Below are positions 7,506 to 16,950 of a stretch of 64,000 bases of DNA, piece by piece; position 1 is the stretch's first letter; the number at the start of each line of letters is the position of its first letter. The position numbers and the translations under genes were made by a program. The notes beneath the pieces are model-generated. The model was not told the origin of the DNA, searched no databases, and worked only from the letters and a program-made list of their open reading frames with translations. The DNA is from CAWVSB01 sp036960375 (lineage in GTDB: Bacteria; Pseudomonadota; Gammaproteobacteria; Pseudomonadales; CAWVSB01). The stretch spans positions 930,001 through 994,000 of the forward strand of contig JBALVY010000001.1 of assembly GCA_036960375.1 (NCBI GenBank). The letters are read 5' to 3'.

Positions 7506-9991
7506 AAGAGCTCCGATTCTTCCAGCTCCCTGGCCTGGCTGTCAACTGATGGCGCATTGGGTGATGGAGCTGTTCTAGTAGGTATAGTCTCCTCCAGGAA
7601 CAGCTCAAATATTCCATCGTCCTGATTCGGGTGAGCCAGAAGACCTGATTTTGGGTCGATACGGGCTGATACCACGCCTTGTGGTCTGGTCCTGGGTAAG
7701 TCCGGGCTATCTTTCAATGCTTCACGCATGAAATCTATCCAGATCGGCAGTGCGGCGCTGCCACCAAACTCCCGTTTACCCAGCATTTCGTAGCGATCAA
7801 AACCGAGCCAGGCGGTAGTGACAACGTCGGGGTTGTAGCCCGAAAACCAGGCATCAGTTGGACCATTGGTAGTACCAGTTTTTCCGGCCAGGTCGGAACG
7901 TTCCAGTACCTTGGCGCGGGTGGCTGTGCCTCTGCGTACAGTATCCTGCAGGATCGAATCCACCAGATAAATCACACGCGGATCAATGACTTGTTCAGCG
8001 TAGTGCGGAGCAATCGCTTGTTCGGATGGAGTGGTGTTTTCTGCGTTGCTTACCTTACCTCCTGCCTCGGCTCCTAGCTCGGATTCTACCGGTTCGCCGG
8101 CCAGTGAGGCGTTTTCTTGCCTAGTACCGATTCCTTCGCAGTCCTGGCTGCAAACGACCCGCGGTTCAGCCTTAAAAATAGTATTACCGTCTTTGTCTAC
8201 CGTGTGGTCAATCAGGTAAGGTTCTACCTTAAATCCACCGTTGGCGAGAATGGCATAGGCGCTGACAATTTCCATCGGTGTATTGGTTTGCGTGCCCAGA
8301 GCAAGAGAAAGATTTTGTGGTAATTGTGAAGTGTCAAAGCCGAATTTGGCGACGTTATTTCTAACCCGGTCGATACCAACTGCCCTCAGTAGTCGTATTG
8401 AGACCAGGTTTCTGGACTTATAGAGCGCTTGTCGCAACGGTGTAGGGCCAAAAAATTTGCCGGATGAGTTTTCCGGGCGCCAGGTGTTTTCCAGACCACT
8501 ATCGTCAAATACCACTGGCGCGTCGTTTATCATCGTTGCAGGGGTAAAGCCTGAATCCAGTGCTGTAGCGTACAGGAATGGTTTGAAATTGGATCCGGGT
8601 TGTCTGCGAGCCTGAGTGGCGCGATTAAACTGGCTGGACCCATAGTTAAACCCGCCTACCAGCGTGAGTATGGCGCCGTCTGAGGGCCGTAAGGAAATTA
8701 AAGCTGACTGTGCTGCCGGTAGCTGGCTTAAGTGCCACTGTTCGTCTATCAGGCGAATTCTAACCAGATCACCTATTTTGAGGATATCTGCAGTTGTTTT
8801 CGGTGTCCGGCCGCGACGGTCTTCAGATAAATACGGTCGTGCCTGCTTAAGACCTTGCTCCCACGAGAGGAATACACTCTGGCCATCGGCTGTGAGTACC
8901 ATGATGTCTTGTTCATTAGCCTCGCTGACAACGGCGGGTACTAATGGACCTATAGCGGGTGTGCGAGCTAGTATTTTAAGCCATTCGTCATTTGCGGGCT
9001 GTTGTTCATCGTTAAGCGCCACATGGGTTTCAGGTCCACGATAGCCGTGCCGAGAGTCATAGGCTAGCAGGCCGTTAAGTAATGCCTCTTGACCTATTTT
9101 CTGAAAGTGGCTGTCAATGGTGGTAAAGACCGTCAGACCAGCGGTATAGGCCTGTAGCCCGTATTTCGCTATCACCTCCTGCCTGACCATTTCTGCGACA
9201 TAGGGCGCATGCAGGTCCAGTGTTGGGCCGTGATATGCCGCTGTGACGGGTGAGTTTTTGGCCGCGATATAATCGCTTTCGTTGATATATTCCAGTTGAT
9301 GCATGCGTGACAATATCCAATCACGCCGTTGTTTTGCTCGTTTTGGGTCTGATAACGGATTGTAAGCAGACGGTGCTTTGGGTAATCCCGCGATCATGGC
9401 TTGCTGGGCCAGAGTTATTTGATCTACGCTTTTTCCGTAGTAAACCTGAGCAGCGGCTTGAATGCCGTATGCGCGATGGCCGAGAAAAATCTTGTTAAGG
9501 TAGAGTTCGAGGATTTCCTGCTTGCTTAGCTCTTGTTCAAGCTGGATGGCGAGAAGAATCTCGGTGAATTTACGGGTAAAGGTCCGTTCTCTGGTAAGAA
9601 AGTAGTTTTTGGCCACCTGCATCGTGATCGTCGAGCCACCAGAGCGGATATGGCCCGTGGTGGCCAATTGAATGGCTGCGCGCAGCAAACCGGGGATATC
9701 TATACCGCGGTGGTTGAAAAAATTGTCGTCTTCTGCTGCTAGCACTGCTTTTATGAAAGTCTCGGGTATTTGTTGATATTCGACCGGAGTTCGACGCTTT
9801 TCGCCAAATTCGCCGATCAAAACATTGCCTGAGGCATATATCCGTAGAGGGATTTGCAGTTGTATGTCCCTAATTTTCTCGGCATCGGGCAATCTTGGCT
9901 GAAGATATAGGATGATGCTGGAAGCAAGAGCAACAGCGGCAATTGCGCCGATAAAGGTCAGGCGCAAAAAAGTGGATAACGGTTTGGGCAT
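7502..9991 (-). CDS. mrcA: Penicillin-binding protein 1A (bifunctional transglycosylase/transpeptidase)
   Basis: 829 aa inner-membrane peptidoglycan synthase. One N-terminal transmembrane helix (about residues 9-30) precedes the GT51 domain with EDDNFFNHRGID and GGSTITMQVAKN. An OB-like insert follows, then the transpeptidase domain with the catalytic SxxK (GSNFKPF), SRN and KTGTT motifs. The segment between CSQDCEG and DPRVIYL is a long, poorly ordered insert before the last third of the transpeptidase domain. Divergent from pilM, as in Pseudomonas (ponA). Confidence 0.95.
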   Translation of the reverse strand: MPKPLSTFLRLTFIGAIAAVALASSIILYLQPRLPDAEKIRDIQLQIPLRIYASGNVLIGEFGEKRRTPVEYQQIPETFIKAVLAAEDDNFFNHRGIDIPGLLRAAIQLATTGHIRSGGSTITMQVAKNYFLTRERTFTRKFTEILLAIQLEQELSKQEILELYLNKIFLGHRAYGIQAAAQVYYGKSVDQITLAQQAMIAGLPKAPSAYNPLSDPKRAKQRRDWILSRMHQLEYINESDYIAAKNSPVTAAYHGPTLDLHAPYVAEMVRQEVIAKYGLQAYTAGLTVFTTIDSHFQKIGQEALLNGLLAYDSRHGYRGPETHVALNDEQQPANDEWLKILARTPAIGPLVPAVVSEANEQDIMVLTADGQSVFLSWEQGLKQARPYLSEDRRGRTPKTTADILKIGDLVRIRLIDEQWHLSQLPAAQSALISLRPSDGAILTLVGGFNYGSSQFNRATQARRQPGSNFKPFLYATALDSGFTPATMINDAPVVFDDSGLENTWRPENSSGKFFGPTPLRQALYKSRNLVSIRLLRAVGIDRVRNNVAKFGFDTSQLPQNLSLALGTQTNTPMEIVSAYAILANGGFKVEPYLIDHTVDKDGNTIFKAEPRVVCSQDCEGIGTRQENASLAGEPVESELGAEAGGKVSNAENTTPSEQAIAPHYAEQVIDPRVIYLVDSILQDTVRRGTATRAKVLERSDLAGKTGTTNGPTDAWFSGYNPDVVTTAWLGFDRYEMLGKREFGGSAALPIWIDFMREALKDSPDLPRTRPQGVVSARIDPKSGLLAHPNQDDGIFELFLEETIPTRTAPSPNAPSVDSQARELEESELF

Positions 9992-10087
9992 GCCGCAGTT
10001 TTTCCTCTAAGGGGTGAATTCGCTCACAAAAAAGCACTTGTGAGGCAAGAAAAGTCCATTATATGCAATTTTAGGCTTCATATATAT

Positions 10088-10116
10088 TTGCTGTTTGAGT
10101 TAGTCTGGACTTTAAT
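10088..10116 (+). promoter_or_regulatory. Possible promoter of the pilMNOPQ operon
   Basis: TTGCTG (10088-10093), 17-nt spacer, TTTAAT (10111-10116) in the 176-nt divergent gap between mrcA and pilM. The -35 is weak. No activator site was recognised. Confidence 0.35.
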
Positions 10117-10167
10117 GTAAAAAGATACAAAACATATCTAAGTCACCGTTACTGGCGAGAAAATATT

Positions 10168-11229
10168 GTGGGAATCTTTAATAAGAACAAACCGCAAGCC
10201 GTTTTAGGGATTGATATCAGTTCGTCTGCCGTTAAATTGGTTGAACTGAGCAAACACGGCAAGGGTTATAAAGTTGAGCATATGGCAGTAGTGCCTATGC
10301 CGCCTAATGTGGTCGTTGAAAAGGCCATTCGGGATGAGGCGGCTGTGGGCGAGACCATTGCGCGCGCTGTCGAGAAGTCTGGCACCAAACTGAAGTATGC
10401 CGCGGTTGCCGTGGCAGGCTCTGCAGTTATTACTAAAATTATTGAAATGGAAGGCGGCTTGGCTGACGAGCAGCTTGAGGCTTTGATTTCAGTCGAAGCT
10501 GATCAATATATTCCTTATCCGATTGAAGAAGTCGCTATGGACTTTACCGTCATTGGGCCTTCTGAATCTCATCCTGACATGGATCAGGTGTTGCTGGCGG
10601 CCTGTCGTAATGAGAATGTCGAGTCACGGGTAGATGCTTTGGATGTTGCCGACATAGTGGCCAAAGTCGTTGATGTTGAGGCTTACGCGCTGCAGCGTGC
10701 AGTTTCTTTGTTGGAGCAGCAGCTGGGTCTGGATAGCAGTCAGGTAGTCGCTGTTTTTGATATTGGCGCGAGTATGACGACACTAACGGTTTTTCATGAG
10801 GGCGAGGCTAAGTACACACGCGAGCAGCTGTTTGGCGGCAAACAGTTGATTGAAGAAATTCAGCATCGCTATGGTCTTTCGGCTCAGGAATCGATGATGG
10901 CGGTAAATCAGGGAGGTTTACCTGAGGGATACGAAGATGAAGTGCTAGCCCCATTTGTGGACTCAGTGAGTCAACAAATTACGCGTGCCTTGCAGTTTTT
11001 CTTCTCGTCGACTTCGTATAATGATGTCGACTATATATTTCTTGCTGGTGGCGTTGCTACAGCGGACGGTTTGGAAGAGAGAGTGCGGGATAGCTCCGGC
11101 GTTGATGTTTCTATCGCCAATCCACTGAAAGAAATGGGCGTTGCATCTAAAGTGGATGCTGGGGCTTTGGCCCAATATGGTCCAGCTCTTTTAGTGGCCT
11201 GTGGCCTGGCAATGAGGAGTTTCGGCTAA
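10168..11229 (+). CDS. pilM: Type IV pilus assembly protein PilM
   Basis: 353 aa actin-like cytoplasmic ATPase-fold protein that binds the N-terminus of PilN and couples the alignment complex to the pilus motor. Family features seen are LGIDISSSAVKLVELS (phosphate-1 loop), VDVEAYAL and FDIGASMTTL (phosphate-2), and FLAGGVATADGL (adenosine motif). GTG 10168 is the start, with only a weak ribosome site. The stop overlaps pilN as TAATG, starting a tightly coupled pilMNOPQ operon. Confidence 0.95.
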   Translation: MGIFNKNKPQAVLGIDISSSAVKLVELSKHGKGYKVEHMAVVPMPPNVVVEKAIRDEAAVGETIARAVEKSGTKLKYAAVAVAGSAVITKIIEMEGGLADEQLEALISVEADQYIPYPIEEVAMDFTVIGPSESHPDMDQVLLAACRNENVESRVDALDVADIVAKVVDVEAYALQRAVSLLEQQLGLDSSQVVAVFDIGASMTTLTVFHEGEAKYTREQLFGGKQLIEEIQHRYGLSAQESMMAVNQGGLPEGYEDEVLAPFVDSVSQQITRALQFFFSSTSYNDVDYIFLAGGVATADGLEERVRDSSGVDVSIANPLKEMGVASKVDAGALAQYGPALLVACGLAMRSFG

Positions 11230-11810
11230 TGACGAATATTAACCTCCTGCCCTGGCGTGAAGAGCGCCGCGAAGCTCAGCGGAAGGATTTTTTGGCAGTC
11301 TTAACTACAGTAGTCATCGCTGGCCTCGTATTGGTTGGACTTGTCTGGTGGGCCATGTCTATGGCGGTTAGTAACCAGAGCGACCGGAATGCTTTTATTG
11401 AGCGTGAGACTGCGGTGCTTGCAGTACGGGTAAAAGAGATTAAACAGCTGAAGAAGCGTCGCGGTCAATTGATCGACCGTATGCGTGTTATTCAGGATCT
11501 TCAAGGGCGTCGCCCGGTTATTGTTCGGGTATATGATGAGATTGTACGAATTATGCCAGATGGTGTATTTTTTACTCAAATTAGCTCCAAGGGTAATCGT
11601 ATTTATATCAATGGTACCGCCGAGTCTAATAATCGTGTCGCCAGCCTAATGAGAAATATCGCACAATCGGAGTGGTTTTCCAGCCCAAACCTGTCAGAGG
11701 TGAAAGCAAATCGAAGCTACGGAGAGCAGGCTAATAACTTTGTGATGACGTTTAAATTGGCTCCGCCCAAGAAAACAGAGACTGCTGCAGCCGCTAAGGG
11801 TAAAAAATAA
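11229..11810 (+). CDS. pilN: Type IV pilus inner-membrane protein PilN
   Basis: 193 aa. The N-terminal INLLPWREERREAQ motif is the PilM-binding segment. It is followed by one transmembrane helix (about 24-46), a coiled-coil stretch (about 55-90) and a periplasmic ferredoxin-like domain. It pairs with PilO in the periplasm. Start and stop both overlap neighbours by one base (TAATG), so its translation is coupled to pilM and pilO. Confidence 0.95.
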   Translation: MTNINLLPWREERREAQRKDFLAVLTTVVIAGLVLVGLVWWAMSMAVSNQSDRNAFIERETAVLAVRVKEIKQLKKRRGQLIDRMRVIQDLQGRRPVIVRVYDEIVRIMPDGVFFTQISSKGNRIYINGTAESNNRVASLMRNIAQSEWFSSPNLSEVKANRSYGEQANNFVMTFKLAPPKKTETAAAAKGKK

Positions 11811-12415
11811 TGGCCTTGTCAGATAGTTTAAAATCCCTCAACGAAATTAATATTAATGATCTTAGTTTCGATAATATTGGCGCTTGGCCTCTGCTAGTTA
11901 AAATGCTCGCCTGGCTTGCAGTGTTTTTATTGATTTTGGTTGGTGGTTATTACGGCTTAATTGAGGCGCAGCAACTAGAGTTGGACAAGGTAGAAAAGCG
12001 AGAGTTGGTTTTGCGCAAAAAATTTGCACGTACAGCGCACGAAGCGGCCAACCTGGAAGACTATCGTAAGCAATTGAAAGAAATGGAAGAAACCTTTGGT
12101 GTGCTTTTGGGGCAATTACCCAATAAGACTGAGGTTCCGGGTTTGCTCGATGATATTACGGATACCGGTATTCGCAACGGCCTGAGTTATAACCGCATTG
12201 CATTGAAGAAAGAAAAGCGTCATGAGTTTTTTGTAGAGCTGCCAATAGATGTAAGTTTGGGCGGAACATACCACGACTTTGGCGCCTTTGTTAGCGGCGT
12301 CGCAGCACTACCCAGAATCGTTACATTGCATGACTTTAAAATAACACGCCAAAAAGGCAAAGGCGGGCCACTTAAGCTAGATATCGTTGCCAAAACCTAT
12401 CGGTATAAGGAGTAA
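11810..12415 (+). CDS. pilO: Type IV pilus inner-membrane protein PilO
   Basis: 201 aa. One transmembrane helix (about 31-50) follows a short cytoplasmic tail. A coiled coil (about 55-95) leads to the periplasmic domain with the PilO signature LLGQLPNKTEVPGLLDDI. It forms the PilN-PilO heterodimer of the alignment complex. ATG overlaps the pilN stop. Confidence 0.95.
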   Translation: MALSDSLKSLNEININDLSFDNIGAWPLLVKMLAWLAVFLLILVGGYYGLIEAQQLELDKVEKRELVLRKKFARTAHEAANLEDYRKQLKEMEETFGVLLGQLPNKTEVPGLLDDITDTGIRNGLSYNRIALKKEKRHEFFVELPIDVSLGGTYHDFGAFVSGVAALPRIVTLHDFKITRQKGKGGPLKLDIVAKTYRYKE

Positions 12416-12420
12416 CGCTG

Positions 12421-12966
12421 GTGGATTTCGCGTTTAGCTCAAAAACAAAAATTGCGATCTGTAGCCTGTTATTGTCAGTATTACTGGTGGGTTGTGGTGG
12501 AGACAAATACGCTGATATAAAGAGTTGGATGGCGGAGGTTAAAGCCCGCCCTGCGGGAGGCATTGATCCTATTCCGACCTATCCGCCTTACGAGTCATTT
12601 TCTTATCAGGCTATGGCAATGCGGGCGCCGTTTGATCGTCCGGTAAAAGTTAAAGACGTGGCCAATGTGGTGGCTGGTGGTTCGACAGTTAAACCTGATG
12701 CTAATCGGGTGAAAGAGGCGCTGGAGAAATTTGGAATTGACGACTTGTCGATGGTTGGCACTTACAAAAAAGGTAATACTTTGTGGGCGCTTGTCAACGA
12801 TGGTCGAGGTGGTGTGCACCCGGTGACTGAAGGTAATTATCTCGGTCGCAATCACGGTAAGATTGTGGAGTTGGTGGACGATCAAGTACTCTTAGTAGAA
12901 ATTGTACCAAACGGTGCAGGCGCCTGGATTGAAAGGCCACGCACGATCAAATTACGTAGTAAATAG
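12421..12966 (+). CDS. pilP: Type IV pilus lipoprotein PilP
   Basis: 181 aa. GTG 12421 follows AAGGAG at the end of pilO. A signal peptide with lipobox LLVGC places the mature Cys in the inner membrane. The rest is an unstructured linker rich in Pro and then the beta-sandwich domain (LSMVGTYKKGNTLWALV) that contacts the PilQ secretin. It links PilNO to the outer-membrane pore. Confidence 0.95.
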   Translation: MDFAFSSKTKIAICSLLLSVLLVGCGGDKYADIKSWMAEVKARPAGGIDPIPTYPPYESFSYQAMAMRAPFDRPVKVKDVANVVAGGSTVKPDANRVKEALEKFGIDDLSMVGTYKKGNTLWALVNDGRGGVHPVTEGNYLGRNHGKIVELVDDQVLLVEIVPNGAGAWIERPRTIKLRSK

Positions 12967-12995
12967 ACGGGAATGCCAGAGAGCAGGTTTTTATT

Positions 12996-15158
12996 ATGAT
13001 AAACATAAAATTATCACACAGAGCTCCCGGTAGGGGGTTGTTAGTCAAGCTTCTGGTATGTGCCGGAATGTTATTGCCTGCAAGTTATATGTGGGCTGCG
13101 ACTATCACCGGGATTGATTTTAATTCGATGCCGGGGGATACCGTTGAGGTGCGTTTGGATTTCGACGGCACGCCGCCGGACGTCAAGGGTTATTCTATCG
13201 ACCGGCCGGCTCGCATAGCGCTGGATCTTCCTTCGACCAAGAGTGCGCTGGATCAAAAGAAATACACGCTGGATTTTCAGAATACTGACAGTGTGGTTGT
13301 TCTTGAAGCGGCTGATCGAACTCGAGTGATAGTGAACTTGGTGCAAATAGCCCCATATGAGACACGAGTCGAGGGTAATAGCCTATATTTAACACTTGGT
13401 TCAGGCGCGAGTGGCGATTTTATAAAGCAGGGAGATAGCTCTGTTAATGCGGCGGTGACTGAGTCATCCGAATCTGATGGGCAAATTACCAATCTTGATT
13501 TCCGTCGAGGTGAAGAGGGTGAGGGTCTATTGCAGATAACATTGTCTGACCCACAAGTTGCTGTTGATGTATTCAAGCAGGGTCGATATATCAATCTGCG
13601 TTTTGAAAATGTCTCAATGGCAGAAGAGTTACAGCGTAATTACGATGTGATGGATTTTGCAACCCCTATAGGCTCTTTCACGGCTCAATATGCCAACGGT
13701 GTGTCCGAGTTAAAGATCGAGCCGGTGGGTGAATATGAATATCTGGCCTATCAAACGGATGATCTTTACGTTGTGAGCGTTCGACCGCTTACTGAAGTAG
13801 AGTTGGAAGAGAAAAAGCGTAAGTTTCCGTATACCGGCGAGAAGCTATCGTTGAACTTTCAGAACATTGAAGTGCGATCGGTATTACAGCTGATAGCAGA
13901 TTTTACCGATCTTAACCTGGTGGCTAGTGACAGCGTTAAGGGCAAGATAACCTTGCGATTGGAGGAAGTGCCCTGGGATCAGGCTTTAGATCTGGTACTG
14001 AAGACCCGAGGCTTAGACAAACGTCAAATCGGTAATGTGCTGATGGTTGCGCCTGCGGCTGAAATTGCTGCACGCGAGCGACGTGAGGTTGAAACTAATA
14101 AGCAATTGGAGCAACTCGCCCCGTTGCAGACTGAATTTATTCGAGTACGTTACGCTGATGCGAAAGAGATTTTCCGGCTGTTTGATAAAGGCGGTAGAAG
14201 TGGTCGAAACAATAACAACAATGGTGGAAGTCGTGGTGACTCAGCTTCTACCGGTAGTATTCTCTCGCCTCGCGGCTCGGTAATTGTGGACGATCGTACT
14301 AATTCACTACTGGTAACTGAGACTGCAGCAAGGCTTGAAGAATTCAGACGTCTTATTTCGTTGATCGATGTGCCCGTGAAACAGGTAATGATTGAGGCCC
14401 GTATTGTGTCTGCATCGTCAGATTTCTCTCGAGAGCTGGGTATAAAGTGGGGTGGTGCCAGTTGGAGTAATAAGACCGTTGCATCGGGCAGTATTGATTC
14501 AAACTCAAATATTATTGATGATTTGTTGGGTGGTGATCGGCCAGCACTGGATTACCCGGATGCTCTTGTTGTCGATTTGGGTGTTGCCGGGTCACAGGCC
14601 TCTGCTCTGGCGGTCACCTATTTGAGTTCCGATATAGAGATATCTGCTGAGCTATCTGCACTGGAAAGTAATGGCGCTGGCGAGATTGTGTCGCAGCCCA
14701 AGCTGATCACCGGTGATAAGCAAAAAGCGACCATAAAGTCTGGTCAGCAGGTGCCTTATTTACAGAGTTCTTCCAGTGGTCGTACCACCGTATCGTTTAA
14801 AGATGCTGTTCTTCAGCTAGATGTAACGCCCAATATCACGCCTGATGATCGCATTATTATGGATCTTAAAATCAATCAGGACTTTATTTCTGACTTGATT
14901 GCAGGTGAATTTAACTCGCAAATTCCTATTATCGATACCACCGAATTGGTTACCCAGGTGTTGGTAGATAACGGTCAGACGATTGTATTGGGCGGAATAT
15001 TCGAGATTACTGATTTTGATGAAGTAGTAAAAACGCCGTTTTTGGGCGATATCCCCTATCTTGGTCGCTTGTTTAAGCGTACAACCAAGAAAAAAGAGAA
15101 GTCAGAGACCTTGATATTTATAACACCGCGTATACTATCCGACGATCTACTGGACTAG
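12996..15158 (+). CDS. pilQ: Type IV pilus secretin PilQ
   Basis: 720 aa outer-membrane pore subunit. Order: signal peptide; two AMIN peptidoglycan-binding domains (about 35-105 and 163-210); an STN/N0 domain (LNFQNIEVRSVLQLIADFTD, about 285); an N1 (NolW-type) domain interrupted by a low-complexity Gly/Asn/Ser insert (about 405-420); and a C-terminal secretin domain with QPKLITGDKQKATIKSGQQV and VLGGIFE. Closes the pilMNOPQ operon; aroK begins 13 nt later and may be read through. Confidence 0.96.
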   Translation: MINIKLSHRAPGRGLLVKLLVCAGMLLPASYMWAATITGIDFNSMPGDTVEVRLDFDGTPPDVKGYSIDRPARIALDLPSTKSALDQKKYTLDFQNTDSVVVLEAADRTRVIVNLVQIAPYETRVEGNSLYLTLGSGASGDFIKQGDSSVNAAVTESSESDGQITNLDFRRGEEGEGLLQITLSDPQVAVDVFKQGRYINLRFENVSMAEELQRNYDVMDFATPIGSFTAQYANGVSELKIEPVGEYEYLAYQTDDLYVVSVRPLTEVELEEKKRKFPYTGEKLSLNFQNIEVRSVLQLIADFTDLNLVASDSVKGKITLRLEEVPWDQALDLVLKTRGLDKRQIGNVLMVAPAAEIAARERREVETNKQLEQLAPLQTEFIRVRYADAKEIFRLFDKGGRSGRNNNNNGGSRGDSASTGSILSPRGSVIVDDRTNSLLVTETAARLEEFRRLISLIDVPVKQVMIEARIVSASSDFSRELGIKWGGASWSNKTVASGSIDSNSNIIDDLLGGDRPALDYPDALVVDLGVAGSQASALAVTYLSSDIEISAELSALESNGAGEIVSQPKLITGDKQKATIKSGQQVPYLQSSSSGRTTVSFKDAVLQLDVTPNITPDDRIIMDLKINQDFISDLIAGEFNSQIPIIDTTELVTQVLVDNGQTIVLGGIFEITDFDEVVKTPFLGDIPYLGRLFKRTTKKKEKSETLIFITPRILSDDLLD

Positions 15159-15171
15159 TACAGGAATATGA

Positions 15172-15690
15172 ATGGCAAAGGCTGACAATGTCTTTCTGAT
15201 CGGTCCCATGGGAGCCGGCAAATCAACCATCGGCCGCCTTCTGGCGGCCGAACTGCGTTTATCGCTTTACGATACCGATAAGGCTATCGAGGAACGCTGC
15301 GGCGCAGATATTCCCTGGATCTTCGATGTAGAAGGAGAGGCAGGCTTTCGCGTACGCGAGAGTGCTATGCTTGAAGAGCTGTCGGGGGAAAACAGTATCG
15401 TACTGGCCACTGGCGGCGGTATTATCATGGCGGAAAAGAATCGAAAAATTCTTCGTTCACGGGGCAAGGTGGTTTATTTACGCGCAAGTGTTGATCAGCA
15501 GAGTGAGCGTACGGCGAGAGATAAACGTCGTCCTTTGTTACAAACAGACGACCCTCGGCAGGTGCTTGAAGAGCTAATGGCCGTGCGTGACCCTTTGTAT
15601 ATGGCTACAGCGGATGTTGTTGTTAATACGGACGGACGCTCGCCACGCGATGTTGCCTTGGAAATTGCACGTGAACTAGGTGACGAATAG
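15172..15690 (+). CDS. aroK: Shikimate kinase
   Basis: 172 aa P-loop kinase that phosphorylates shikimate. Walker A GPMGAGKSTIGR, substrate-binding DTD in LYDTDKAIEERCG, LATGGGII, and the RDKRRPLLQ lid are all present. ATG 15172 gives MAKADNVFLIGPMG. An ATG four bases upstream opens only a six-codon frame. Sits 3 nt before aroB in the conserved aroKB pair. Confidence 0.96.
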   Translation: MAKADNVFLIGPMGAGKSTIGRLLAAELRLSLYDTDKAIEERCGADIPWIFDVEGEAGFRVRESAMLEELSGENSIVLATGGGIIMAEKNRKILRSRGKVVYLRASVDQQSERTARDKRRPLLQTDDPRQVLEELMAVRDPLYMATADVVVNTDGRSPRDVALEIARELGDE

Positions 15691-15693
15691 TCT

Positions 15694-16773
15694 ATGCAGC
15701 AGTTGAAAGTTGAGCTGGCCGACCGAAGTTACCCCATATATATTGGCAGTGGGTTAATGTCACAACCAGAATTACTTGCTGAACATATTTCAGGCAATCA
15801 AGTTATGGTAGTGTCTAATGATACTCTCGCCTCGCTCTTCCTGCCTCGGTTAGAGGCCGCTCTTGCCGGCTTCAAGGTCGATGTATGCCTGTTACAAGAC
15901 GGTGAGCAATACAAAACCTTATCTGAGCTTAATGCCATATTCGATGCTTTGCTTGAGGCGCGCCACAATCGAACTACAACACTCATCGCATTGGGTGGCG
16001 GAGTTATAGGTGATATGACAGGCTTTGCGGCGGCTTGCTATCAGCGCGGAGTGAATTTCATTCAGGTGCCCACCACCCTGCTAGCCCAAGTCGACTCTTC
16101 TGTTGGTGGCAAGACAGGTGTTAACCATGTATTGGGTAAAAATATGATAGGTGCTTTCTATCAGCCCCAGTGTGTTGTCGCCGATATCGATACGCTAAAA
16201 ACCTTGCCGGAGCGGGAGTTGGCCGCAGGCCTGGCCGAGGTAGTGAAATATGGCCTGATATATGACACCGACTTTTTCGCCTGGTTGGAGCAGAACATGG
16301 ATGCTCTATTGGCCAGAGATAGTGAAGCGCTGAGTTATGCCATAAGACGTTCCTGCGAGTGTAAGGCAGAGGTTGTTGCTGCAGATGAGCGAGAGGGCGG
16401 TGTCAGGGCTATATTGAATTTAGGGCATACCTTCGGTCACGCGATAGAAACAGATCGTGGTTACGGGCAATGGCTCCATGGAGAGGCGGTGGCGGTTGGT
16501 ATGGTGATTGCGGCCCGCTTATCAGTCGATTTGGGCTGGTTATCTCAGGACGCATTAAATCGCTGCATCGAACTTCTTTGCCGCGCGGGCCTGCCCGTAC
16601 ATGCCCCTGCTGATATGACCCCTGAAAGATTTTTGGAGTTAATGGCGGTAGATAAAAAGGTTCTGGACGGGCGTTTGCGTCTAGTCTTGCTACAAAGCCT
16701 TGGTAGTGCCGTGATAAGCTCTGAGGCCCCTGTCGAGCTAATTTCCGCTGCGATTGTTGGTTGTCGTGCCTAG
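15694..16773 (+). CDS. aroB: 3-dehydroquinate synthase
   Basis: 359 aa NAD- and zinc-dependent enzyme, step two of the shikimate pathway. NAD-binding ALGGGVIGDMTGFAAACYQRG, the PTTLLAQVDSSVGGKTGVNH loop, and zinc ligands in LAEVVKYG, NLGHTFGHAIE and WLHGEAVAVG are seen. In Pseudomonas a SPOR/DamX-like gene lies between aroB and gltB; here the gap is only 177 nt and that gene is absent. Confidence 0.96.
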   Translation: MQQLKVELADRSYPIYIGSGLMSQPELLAEHISGNQVMVVSNDTLASLFLPRLEAALAGFKVDVCLLQDGEQYKTLSELNAIFDALLEARHNRTTTLIALGGGVIGDMTGFAAACYQRGVNFIQVPTTLLAQVDSSVGGKTGVNHVLGKNMIGAFYQPQCVVADIDTLKTLPERELAAGLAEVVKYGLIYDTDFFAWLEQNMDALLARDSEALSYAIRRSCECKAEVVAADEREGGVRAILNLGHTFGHAIETDRGYGQWLHGEAVAVGMVIAARLSVDLGWLSQDALNRCIELLCRAGLPVHAPADMTPERFLELMAVDKKVLDGRLRLVLLQSLGSAVISSEAPVELISAAIVGCRA

Positions 16774-16784
16774 CTGATACTTTT

Positions 16785-16805
16785 CGATATATACACCGTA
16801 TATCG
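16785..16805. promoter_or_regulatory. Inverted repeat upstream of gltB promoter
   Basis: CGATATA - 7 nt - TATATCG, perfect 7-bp arms, centred about 40 bp upstream of the predicted -35 box of gltB. Position suits an activator or repressor site; no regulator was recognised. Confidence 0.35.
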
Positions 16806-16833
16806 GGTATCGGGTTTCTGATTCTATTTCAAT

Positions 16834-16862
16834 TTGTTTGCCTTGCGCCCTGCGTGTAGAAT
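16834..16862 (+). promoter_or_regulatory. Predicted promoter of gltBD
   Basis: TTGTTT (16834-16839), 17-nt spacer, TAGAAT (16857-16862). A small hairpin CGCCGG/CCGGCG (16875-16893) lies in the resulting leader before gltB. Confidence 0.45.
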
Positions 16863-16950
16863 GAGCGTCCTTTTCGCCGGCCTGCCTCCGGCGCTGTCGA
16901 TTTCCATTCGGCTATGTCATTGATTTAAAAGTATTTTTGGTGAGCTTCTT

